Positions 1 to 5,890 of a stretch of 15,716 nucleotides of DNA are shown in pieces. The notes under the pieces were generated by a model, which was given only the letters and a program-made list of their open reading frames with translations, did no database searches and had not been told where the DNA came from. The stretch is from Comamonadaceae bacterium (GTDB taxonomy: Bacteria; Pseudomonadota; Gammaproteobacteria; Burkholderiales; Burkholderiaceae_C). The stretch covers positions 1 to 15,716 of the forward strand of contig JAHEBY010000016.1 in the NCBI GenBank assembly GCA_024642025.1. Reading direction: 5' to 3'. The position numbers were made by a program, and so were the translations under genes. Numbering within the stretch: the first letter of the stretch is position 1; each line of letters starts with the position of its first letter.

Positions 1-178
1 CAGCGTCGAGCGCGAAATCACCTGGACCGAGCCCGCCGTCAAGGGCGACACCTCCGGCAAGGTCTTGAAGCCTGCCAAAATCGCCACCGGCTTCGAAATC
101 GGCGTGCCTATTTTTGTGGCTCAAGGCGACAAGGTTGAAATCGACACCCGCACGGGCGAGTACCGCAAGCGCGTCTGA
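1..178 (+). CDS. efp: Elongation factor P, C-terminal part (cut by window edge)
   Basis: The reading frame starts at base 2 and gives 58 residues ending in TGEYRKRV before a TGA stop. The order TEPAVKGDT, then ATGFEIGVPIF, then QGDKVEIDTRTGEY is the typical third (C-terminal OB-like) domain of bacterial EF-P. EF-P binds the ribosome between the P and E sites and relieves stalling at polyproline. The first two domains, including the modified loop residue, lie outside the window. A strong hairpin terminator follows 21 bp after the stop, so this is the end of its transcript. Identification is firm; the start cannot be seen. Confidence 0.93.
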   Translation, partial: SVEREITWTEPAVKGDTSGKVLKPAKIATGFEIGVPIFVAQGDKVEIDTRTGEYRKRV

Positions 179-1189
179 TGCAGACAGCGTCCACCGATCA
201 AAAAGGCTTCTACGGAAGCCTTTTTTTATCTGCTCAACTATGGTCGATTGTTTGACCATTGCGGCGATCTGAGCCTGTACCGCGTTGTCGTGCCCTACCA
301 GCAAATGACCACCCTGCTCGTAGCCAACGAATTTGGCGTTTCTGATTTTCGATGCCGTGTAGTCCGCAGCGGCGTAGGTGCCGAAACCGTCGTCTTTCGC
401 ACTCACCACCAACGTCGGGGCAGTGATGGACTCCAGAGCGTACGACCGCAGGCTTTTGCCAAGCCGCGTGTCGTCAATCAGTCCAGCGGCGCGTTCAGAC
501 ACAGGCAGAATTCGGTCCGCCAGGTCGTTCACACGGGAGCGCTCTGCCGCGCTAGCCGCGGCCACCAGCTCTGGTGGCGTCGCCAGCACGTGGCGAATGA
601 CCTGCTCGCGCAGGCCGTGCAACCCGGCCCAGAACAGAAAGTCCGAGCCAAGTAGACGCAACAGAACGGCGTCCTTGTTGTCAGACACCCGCGGCGCCGA
701 ATCCGCCACATTGCCCGGTTTGTAGGCGATCGGCACAATCAGTACGAGTGCGCTGACCCGTTCCGGGTGCCGAATGGCAGTTTGCATGGCAGAAGGCCCC
801 CCAGCTGAAACGCCCATGACCGCCGCCCTGGGAATGCCCAGCGTATCGAGCAAGCACACATGAGCGTCAGCCTGCGCCTCCGGCGATGCGTCAGCCGGCC
901 GTGGTGTCCGCAAATAGCCGAAGCGGGACACGGCAATGACGCGTATCCCTTTGTCAGCCAGCGGGCGCGCCCAAGCCATACCTTGGTCAAAACCGCCACC
1001 GCTTCCATGAACCACCAAGAGCGGCGTACCAACTCCGGTGTCGGCATATTCGATCACACCACATCGGGTTTGCGCCAGCACGCTGCCCTGTTCAGATCGT
1101 GCTCGAGCCACTGCCAAATCCGTCCGAAATTGCCAACCAACCCACAAACTCGCCAGTACAGCAAGCAGGGCACTCAAGCCAAGAATCAT
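1..1189 (-). CDS. Membrane-anchored alpha/beta hydrolase, frame open at window edge
   Basis: The minus frame from ATG 1189 has no stop down to base 1. Residues 2-21 form one hydrophobic helix (signal anchor). The hydrolase core follows: oxyanion-type HGSGGG at 61-66, nucleophile elbow GVSAGG at 126-131 (Ser128), an acid in SAKDDGFG at 263-270 (Asp266 or Asp267), and the catalytic His295 in GGHLL. The triad looks complete, so an active serine hydrolase of the esterase/haloalkane-type fold is expected; the substrate is unknown. A typical family member would end near residue 320 (about position 230). Here the frame continues through the efp terminator and antisense to efp for at least 75 codons more. 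A TTG at 1198 in the same frame, adding Lys-Asn before the helix, is an alternative start. No clear ribosome site is seen for either. Confidence 0.8.
   Translation of the reverse strand, partial: MILGLSALLAVLASLWVGWQFRTDLAVARARSEQGSVLAQTRCGVIEYADTGVGTPLLVVHGSGGGFDQGMAWARPLADKGIRVIAVSRFGYLRTPRPADASPEAQADAHVCLLDTLGIPRAAVMGVSAGGPSAMQTAIRHPERVSALVLIVPIAYKPGNVADSAPRVSDNKDAVLLRLLGSDFLFWAGLHGLREQVIRHVLATPPELVAAASAAERSRVNDLADRILPVSERAAGLIDDTRLGKSLRSYALESITAPTLVVSAKDDGFGTYAAADYTASKIRNAKFVGYEQGGHLLVGHDNAVQAQIAAMVKQSTIVEQIKKGFRRSLFDRWTLSASDALAVLARAGVDFNLVALSHKNRHADFEAGGDFGRLQDLAGGVALDGGLGPGDFALDA
200..227 (+). terminator. Rho-independent terminator of efp (possibly bidirectional)
   Basis: The stem AAAAAGGCTTC (200-210) pairs with GAAGCCTTTTT (215-225) around a TACG tetraloop, and seven T's occupy 221-227. 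Read on the minus strand the same hairpin ends in five T's, so it could also stop the hydrolase transcript coming from the right. It lies inside the open hydrolase reading frame. Confidence 0.9.
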
Positions 1190-1289
1190 ATTTTTCAATG
1201 GGGGGCACCGGCCAGAAAAGGCTTTCAAAACAATTGGCCCCACTTTAGAAGCACCCCTGCTGCTGATATTGATATGGATCAGGCGGCAG

Positions 1290-1303
1290 ACGCCTCCAGG
1301 CGT
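1290..1303. promoter_or_regulatory. 14-bp palindrome in divergent spacer
   Basis: ACGCCT-CC-AGGCGT is a perfect inverted repeat with a 2-bp centre. It lies in the 160-bp spacer between the divergent hydrolase and AMP-phosphorylase-like genes, just upstream of a possible promoter for the latter. The form fits a dimeric regulator's operator; no regulator gene is adjacent. Confidence 0.3.
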
Positions 1304-1309
1304 TGAAGC

Positions 1310-1339
1310 ATGACATTCGTCAAACGGTAAATTGATATT
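1310..1339 (+). promoter_or_regulatory. Possible promoter of the AMP phosphorylase-prs pair
   Basis: ATGACA (1310-1315, 5 of 6 to the -35 consensus), an 18-bp spacer, and GATATT (1334-1339, 4 of 6 to the -10). Transcription would begin near 1346, almost on the AGGAGG and the first ATG of the gene. This is a pattern match only. Confidence 0.3.
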
Positions 1340-1340
1340 T

Positions 1341-1362
1341 GCAGGAGGATGACACTCCTTGC
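1341..1362 (+). promoter_or_regulatory. Hairpin hiding the Shine-Dalgarno and first ATG
   Basis: GC-AGGAG (1341-1347) can pair with CTCCT-T-GC (1355-1362, one bulged T) around a 7-base loop that holds the ATG at 1349. The AGGAGG is the strongest ribosome-site-like sequence near this gene but has no start codon at normal spacing in the right frame. The fold could control translation or be chance. Confidence 0.3.
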
Positions 1363-3001
1363 AGGCTCTCAAAACCCAGATACTATCTTTGGCATGAACG
1401 ATTCATTTAAAGAGTCGACAGAGACAGAAAGTGGTCCTCCAAACCAGCTTGAGCCAACGCAGCCGTCCAACCTCGCACTGCGGCGCGTCGCGATTGACAC
1501 CTACCGCGAAAACGTGGCTTATCTGCACCGGGATTGCGCGGTGTATCGGGCCGAAGGCTTTCAGGCCTTGTCAAAGATCGAAATTCGCGCCAACGGACGG
1601 CGGATCCTGGCCACGTTGAACGTCGTTGATGACGTTGCCATTGTGGGTTGCGATGAGCTTGGGCTGTCGGAAGACGCGTTTGTGCTGCTTGACCTGCAAC
1701 AGGGGCACACGGTCACGGTTTCGCAGGCCGAGCCGCCTGCATCCATTGGGCCGCTGCGTAGCAAACTGGCGGGCGAGCGGCTGGGCCGGGACGACTTTCA
1801 CGCCATCATTCGCGATATCGCTCAGCGGCGGTATTCCAAGATTGAGCTCACGGCTTTTCTGGTTGCCACCAACCGGGACGAGCTGGACCGTGAGGAGGTC
1901 TACTTTCTGACGGACGCCATGGTCGCCAGCGGACGCAAGCTGGATTGGCAGGAGCCTCTAGTGGTGGACAAGCACTGCATTGGCGGCATTCCCGGCAACC
2001 GCACCTCCATGCTGGTGGTGCCCATTGTTGCGGCGCATGGCCTGCTCTGCCCCAAGACATCGTCGCGGGCCATCACGTCACCAGCGGGCACCGCCGATAC
2101 GATGGAGGTGCTGGCGAATGTCGAGTTGCCGTTTGACAAGCTGGCCGAAATTGTGCGTGACCATCGCGGGTGTCTTGCCTGGGGTGGGAGTGCCAGCCTG
2201 TCCCCGGCCGACGATGTGCTGATTTCTGTAGAGCGCCCGCTGGCCATGGACTCGCCCGGACAGATGGTCGCATCCATCCTGTCCAAGAAGATTGCTGCGG
2301 GTTCGACCCACCTGGTGCTTGACATTCCCATCGGGCCCACCGCCAAGATTCGGTCCATGCCGGACGCGCAGCGGCTGCGTCGCCTGTTTGAATACGTGGC
2401 CGGACGCATGCACTTGTCGCTCGACGTGGTGATTACGGACGGGCGTCAACCTGTTGGCAACGGCATCGGTCCCATGCTGGAGGCTCGGGACGTGATGCGG
2501 GTGCTGCAAAACGACCCCAAGGCGCCAGACGATTTGCGGCAGAAATCGCTGCGCCTCGCAGGCCGGCTCATTGAATGCAACCCCGATATCCGGGGTGGTG
2601 ATGGCTATGCGATTGCCAGGGACATTCTTGAGTCGGGCCGCGCGCTGGCCAAGATGAACGACATCATCGCGGCGCAGGGTCAAAAAACGTTTGATCACCA
2701 CCACCCCGCGCTTGGACCGCTCAGCTTCGAAATTGCCGCAGACGTGTCTGGCGTGGTGACGGGTATCGACAACCTGCAAATCGCCCGGATTGCGGGCCTT
2801 GCTGGCGCGCCCAAGGTGGTCGGCGCTGGCGTCGACCTTTTCCACAAGCTGGGCGACACCGTCGCCGCGGGCGATGTTTTGTACCGCGTGCACGCCAACT
2901 ACCCAGCAGATCTCGAATTCTCCCGGCAGGCGTGCGCCCGGTCCAGCGGGTACGGCATTGGCAGCGTAGACAACGTGCCTCACGTCTTCGTTGAGTTCTA
3001 G
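1349..3001 (+). CDS. AMP phosphorylase-like enzyme (type 2 'thymidine phosphorylase' family)
   Basis: The protein has 550 residues and belongs to the pyrimidine-nucleoside phosphorylase superfamily, in the long branch that includes archaeal AMP phosphorylase. Residues about 42-130 form the extra N-terminal domain typical of that branch. The phosphate/ribose motif DKHCIGGIPGNRTS is at 207-220, and the signature SSRAITSPAGTADTME at 238-253 resembles the archaeal AMP phosphorylase form. Characterised archaeal members convert NMP plus phosphate to base plus ribose 1,5-bisphosphate; this activity is inferred here, and plain nucleoside phosphorolysis remains possible. The PRPP-synthetase-like gene begins 4 bp downstream, so the two are co-transcribed. 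The start is uncertain: ATG 1349 abuts AGGAGG (1343-1348) with no spacing, while ATG 1394 has no ribosome site. Residues 1-40 look non-conserved and hydrophilic, which favours 1394 or a leaderless start at 1349. Confidence 0.88.
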   Translation: MTLLAGSQNPDTIFGMNDSFKESTETESGPPNQLEPTQPSNLALRRVAIDTYRENVAYLHRDCAVYRAEGFQALSKIEIRANGRRILATLNVVDDVAIVGCDELGLSEDAFVLLDLQQGHTVTVSQAEPPASIGPLRSKLAGERLGRDDFHAIIRDIAQRRYSKIELTAFLVATNRDELDREEVYFLTDAMVASGRKLDWQEPLVVDKHCIGGIPGNRTSMLVVPIVAAHGLLCPKTSSRAITSPAGTADTMEVLANVELPFDKLAEIVRDHRGCLAWGGSASLSPADDVLISVERPLAMDSPGQMVASILSKKIAAGSTHLVLDIPIGPTAKIRSMPDAQRLRRLFEYVAGRMHLSLDVVITDGRQPVGNGIGPMLEARDVMRVLQNDPKAPDDLRQKSLRLAGRLIECNPDIRGGDGYAIARDILESGRALAKMNDIIAAQGQKTFDHHHPALGPLSFEIAADVSGVVTGIDNLQIARIAGLAGAPKVVGAGVDLFHKLGDTVAAGDVLYRVHANYPADLEFSRQACARSSGYGIGSVDNVPHVFVEF

Positions 3002-3005
3002 GGCC

Positions 3006-3896
3006 ATGCTGCTGTTTTTCGAAAACGAAGCACGCATGGCGCAGCGTATTGCCCAAGCGGCCGGTCAGCCCTGCAGCCAGGTGCATTGCCACCAGTTTCC
3101 GGACGGTGAAATCCGGCTGCAGCTGCCCGCCGACTTGCCTGCCCAAGTAACGATCCTGCGCACCCTGAATAGGCCGAACGCGAAGCTGGTGGAACTGCTG
3201 TTGGCCGCGCAAACCGCCCGCACTTTGGGGGCCCGACACTTGACCCTGGTCGCTCCCTACCTGGCCTATATGCGGCAGGACATCGCGTTCCACGCGGGAG
3301 AAGCAATCAGCCAGCGCGTGATTGGAGACTTTCTGGCGACTTTGTTTGACGCCATCGTAACCGTCGACCCGCATCTGCACCGTGTAGCCTCCTTGCGGGA
3401 AGCTGTGCCAGTGGCCAATGCCATCACGCTCAGCGGCGCGCCAGCACTTTCAGACTGGATTGTCAGCCGACGAAAGCAGCCCGTTTTGCTGGGCCCTGAC
3501 GAAGAGTCCGCGCAATGGGTGGCCTGCGCCGCCGCGCGCCATGAACTTGAACACGCGGTATGTCATAAGGTGCGGCAGGGAGATCGCGCGGTTGACGTCA
3601 AGCTGCCAAAAACCGAGTTTTCCGACCGTGAGGTGGTGTTGCTCGACGATGTTGCCAGCACGGGCACGACGGTCGCGCAGGCCGCACGACTGCTACTCGC
3701 AGCGGGAGCATCCAGAGTTGACGTTGCCGTCACCCATGCTCTTTTGGATGATCACGCGATGCTGGCGCTCCACCAGGCCGGTGTGGGTGAAGTGTGGAGC
3801 ACCGACTGCATCGAACACCCCAGCAACGCCGTCAGCATGGCGCCTGCCATTGCCGATGCCATCCGATCCTTGCAGGCAAATTTGCACGGCAAGTAG
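3006..3896 (+). CDS. prs: Ribose-phosphate pyrophosphokinase, short archaeal-like type
   Basis: The protein has 296 residues, shorter than the usual 310-320 of bacterial Prs and like archaeal forms. Visible motifs in order: FPDGE at 31-35; ATP-site PYLAYMRQD at 84-92; metal/ATP motif VDPHLHR at 120-126; PDEES at 164-168; the catalytic K188/R190 pair in HKVRQGDR; and the PRPP/ribose-phosphate loop LLDDVASTGTT at 212-222. With these residues kept, it should make PRPP from ribose 5-phosphate and ATP. It begins 4 bp after the AMP-phosphorylase-like gene, and a TTG at 2991 would give an 11-bp overlap instead. The pairing suggests a specialised role in moving ribose between NMPs and PRPP, with a housekeeping Prs elsewhere (inferred). 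The CDS ends at 3896 with no terminator visible. Confidence 0.87.
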   Translation: MLLFFENEARMAQRIAQAAGQPCSQVHCHQFPDGEIRLQLPADLPAQVTILRTLNRPNAKLVELLLAAQTARTLGARHLTLVAPYLAYMRQDIAFHAGEAISQRVIGDFLATLFDAIVTVDPHLHRVASLREAVPVANAITLSGAPALSDWIVSRRKQPVLLGPDEESAQWVACAAARHELEHAVCHKVRQGDRAVDVKLPKTEFSDREVVLLDDVASTGTTVAQAARLLLAAGASRVDVAVTHALLDDHAMLALHQAGVGEVWSTDCIEHPSNAVSMAPAIADAIRSLQANLHGK

Positions 3897-3924
3897 AGTG
3901 AATATAAGTAAAGAACCCCTAAAT

Positions 3925-3953
3925 TTGTCGCCAAAACGGTATGGGGCGACAAT
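3925..3953 (+). promoter_or_regulatory. Promoter of the yqjD-like operon overlapping an inverted repeat
   Basis: TTGTCG (3925-3930) and GACAAT (3948-3953) are 17 bp apart, each 4 of 6 to the sigma-70 consensus. They overlap a perfect 8-bp inverted repeat, TTGTCGCC (3925-3932) and GGCGACAA (3945-3952), with a 12-bp centre. The repeat covers both hexamers, so a bound dimer would block the promoter. It could also fold as an RNA hairpin if transcription starts upstream. Confidence 0.4.
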
Positions 3954-3989
3954 AAACTCGTGTGAAACCCAGAAGATTGGAGAATCAAA

Positions 3990-4301
3990 ATGGAAGAAAT
4001 GACTGCAGACCACAAGGAAAAGCTGGTGAGCGATTTGCGTACCGTGATCTCGGATGCGGAAGAGGTGTTGCGCATGACGGCAGACGAAGTGGGCGAAACC
4101 GCCACGAGCCTGCGGGCCCGGATTCAGACCCGGATGGATCAGGCCAAAGTGGATCTCAAGCGGGCTCAGCACGCCGTAGTGGTCAAGGCTAAGGCCGCTG
4201 GCATCGCCACGGATGAATTCGTACACGACAAGCCATGGCAATCGATTGGCATTGCCGCGGGTGTTGGCCTGGTGATTGGCCTGCTGATCGGCCGGCGCTG
4301 A
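3990..4301 (+). CDS. DUF883 family membrane-anchored protein (YqjD/ElaB-like)
   Basis: The protein has 103 residues. Residues 1-75 are charged, amphipathic and helix-forming, likely a coiled coil. Residues 78-101 carry the family's C-terminal pattern: DKPWQSIGIAAGVGLVIGLL followed by GRR, a single inner-membrane anchor. E. coli YqjD and ElaB are tail-anchored proteins reported to bind ribosomes in stationary phase; the role here is inferred from family only. GGAG about 8 bp upstream of ATG 3990 supports the start. It leads a run with YqjE-like and YqjK-like genes, the same order as in E. coli yqjD-yqjE-yqjK. Confidence 0.87.
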   Translation: MEEMTADHKEKLVSDLRTVISDAEEVLRMTADEVGETATSLRARIQTRMDQAKVDLKRAQHAVVVKAKAAGIATDEFVHDKPWQSIGIAAGVGLVIGLLIGRR

Positions 4302-4340
4302 TTGGCCGAACCACATTAAAGCCACAGGGCAGGTGAACGT

Positions 4341-4730
4341 TTGAAGGGTGGCGGCCTGTTTGACTCTCTCCGGCAGTTGCTGGATACCGGCCTGGAAATC
4401 GGGCAGGTCCGGCTGCGATTACTGGGTACCGAAGTCGAGCTGGAAAAGCGGCGCCTGATCGACGGCTTGCTGATCGGCGCTATCGCAATGATGATGTTAT
4501 GCATTGGAATCACGCTTTTGTGCGGCTTCATCATTCTGCTGTTCTGGGACGGTTATCGGCTACCCGCAGTGGGCGTCCTGGCGCTGCTCTTTCTGGCTGG
4601 CGCCGGCCTTTTAATCCGCGTCACACGTCAACGAATGCGAAGCGGCAAGAATATGTTCAGCGCCAGTCTGGGTGAGATTGCCAGCGACCGCTCGGCACTG
4701 CAGGGCACGGCAAAGCACCACACAGAATGA
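4341..4730 (+). CDS. Phage-holin-family membrane protein (YqjE-like)
   Basis: The protein has 129 residues and begins with TTG at 4341. AGGTGA six bases before supports this start, and no in-frame ATG lies upstream. A short amphipathic N-terminus (LFDSLRQLLDTGLEIGQVRL) is followed by two membrane segments at about 40-68 and 74-93, then a basic tail. This matches the Holin_X/YqjE family, which despite its name is a chromosomal membrane protein found beside YqjD; its function is not established. Its last four bases overlap the start of the YqjK-like gene (ATGA), indicating translational coupling. Confidence 0.82.
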   Translation: MKGGGLFDSLRQLLDTGLEIGQVRLRLLGTEVELEKRRLIDGLLIGAIAMMMLCIGITLLCGFIILLFWDGYRLPAVGVLALLFLAGAGLLIRVTRQRMRSGKNMFSASLGEIASDRSALQGTAKHHTE

Positions 4731-5011
4731 CCCGCGACGATGTATTTGTCCGCCAGCAAGCCCTGCTGGCCAGAAGCGATCAACTGCGGACGAATTTGGC
4801 CACGCATTCGCAGGTGTTGCAAAAGCCCCTTGCCGCTGTTGACGCTACGCGAAACAGCCTGCACTGGCTGCGCCAGCACCCCGAATGGCCCATTGGCGCC
4901 GCAGTCGCGCTTGTTGTAGCCCGCCCACGCCGGATTTTGACGTGGAGCCAGAGGGTGTGGCTGGGCTGGCGCCTGTTCAAGCGGGCCAAAAAATGGATCG
5001 ACGCACAATAA
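4727..5011 (+). CDS. YqjK-like small protein
   Basis: The protein has 94 residues. The N-terminal half is polar and helical (RQQALLARSDQLRTNL, residues 9-24). A short hydrophobic stretch, WPIGAAVALVVA, lies at 54-65, followed by the basic RPRR. A Trp/Arg/Lys-rich C-terminus (residues 73-91) is likely membrane-associated. Position and shape fit the YqjK-like family that follows yqjE in gamma- and beta-proteobacteria. Function is unknown. The start overlaps the upstream stop by 4 bp; the LOG gene starts 4 bp after its stop. Confidence 0.72.
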   Translation: MTRDDVFVRQQALLARSDQLRTNLATHSQVLQKPLAAVDATRNSLHWLRQHPEWPIGAAVALVVARPRRILTWSQRVWLGWRLFKRAKKWIDAQ

Positions 5012-5015
5012 GACC

Positions 5016-5879
5016 ATGGAAAACACCCAAAACCTGAACGAAAACCGCCTGGCCGATGCCTGGGCGGAATTGCAGAATCACACCGAGCAGGGTCACACCC
5101 TGGAGGCCGACGCCTACCGGCTGGCTTTTTCAGACCCCGAGTTCCTGTTGCGGCGCGAAACGCGTGGCATCCGGATTCAGCTGGAAATGCTTAAACCCGA
5201 TCTCGATCAGGCCGAACAAGGCATTGAAAACACCATCGTGGTATTCGGCAGTGCCCGCTTCGCAGCACCTGAAGACGCGAAAGCGGCCTTGAAGCAAGCC
5301 GAAGTGGGCCAGGAGCCGAATGCGCTGGCACAGGCACAGCGGATGATGCGCAATGCCCGTTATTACGATCAGGCGAGGCTGTTTGCCCGGCTGGTCGCTA
5401 CACACAGTGCCCATCGGCGGCCACACGAGCGGCTTTTTATCTGCACCGGTGGTGGCCCCGGCATCATGGAAGCGGCCAACCGGGGCGCCCACGAAATGGG
5501 TGCGCCAACGGTGGGTTTGAATATCGCGTTGCCACATGAACAAAGCGCTAACCCGTATGTGACGCCAAACCTGAGCTTCAAGTTTCACTATTTCGCACTG
5601 CGCAAAATGCATTTCATGATGCGTGCCAAAGCACTGGTGGCCTTCCCGGGTGGGTTTGGCACGCTAGATGAACTGTTTGAAGTCATCACGCTGGTGCAGA
5701 CCAAAAAGGCCAAGCCCGTGCCCATTGTCTTGTTTGGCACTGACTACTGGAAGAAGCTGCTCAACCTTGATGTGTTGATTGAAGAAGGCACCATTTCCCC
5801 CGAAGACGTGGAGTTGTTCACCTACGTGGACGAACCAGAGGCCGCGTGGGAAGCCATCAAGCAGTTCTACCGGCTTTAA
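5016..5879 (+). CDS. LOG family protein, probable NMP phosphoribohydrolase
   Basis: The protein has 287 residues. The Rossmann-like core starts with TIVVFGSAR at 73-81. It carries GGGPGIMEAANRGAHEMG at 145-162 and the signature PGGFGTLDEL at 211-220, with the conserved Arg/Lys pair in FALRKMHFMMRAKALV just before it. Characterised LOG enzymes (plant LOG, E. coli PpnN) cleave nucleoside 5'-monophosphates to base and ribose 5-phosphate. About 70 residues precede the core, and a helical insert (about 85-120) follows the first strand; both recur in a longer proteobacterial subgroup, as I recall. It is the last gene of the yqjD-like run. Ribose 5-phosphate from it would be substrate for the nearby Prs (inferred). 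'Lysine decarboxylase', an old label for this fold, does not apply. Confidence 0.88.
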   Translation: MENTQNLNENRLADAWAELQNHTEQGHTLEADAYRLAFSDPEFLLRRETRGIRIQLEMLKPDLDQAEQGIENTIVVFGSARFAAPEDAKAALKQAEVGQEPNALAQAQRMMRNARYYDQARLFARLVATHSAHRRPHERLFICTGGGPGIMEAANRGAHEMGAPTVGLNIALPHEQSANPYVTPNLSFKFHYFALRKMHFMMRAKALVAFPGGFGTLDELFEVITLVQTKKAKPVPIVLFGTDYWKKLLNLDVLIEEGTISPEDVELFTYVDEPEAAWEAIKQFYRL

Positions 5880-5890
5880 GTTCTGACGTT

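Noticed and set aside
221..227. A7 run as a programmed -1 frameshift site in the hydrolase gene
   Set aside because: The stem begins directly after the run without the usual 5-9 base spacer, and hairpin plus T's are fully explained as the efp terminator. Kept only as a possibility within the stop-less frame finding.
248..1306. Three + strand frames opposite the hydrolase
   Set aside because: The minus strand encodes a full alpha/beta hydrolase with triad; these frames are short, overlap one another and have no ribosome sites.
2078..3037. 319-codon minus frame opposite the AMP-phosphorylase-like gene
   Set aside because: Shadow frame: the + strand has conserved phosphorylase motifs throughout, and the minus product is His/Arg/Val-rich with no family pattern.
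4341..4730. Holin-like gene as a prophage remnant
   Set aside because: The yqjD-yqjE-yqjK order is chromosomal in many proteobacteria, and no lysis or other phage gene is near.
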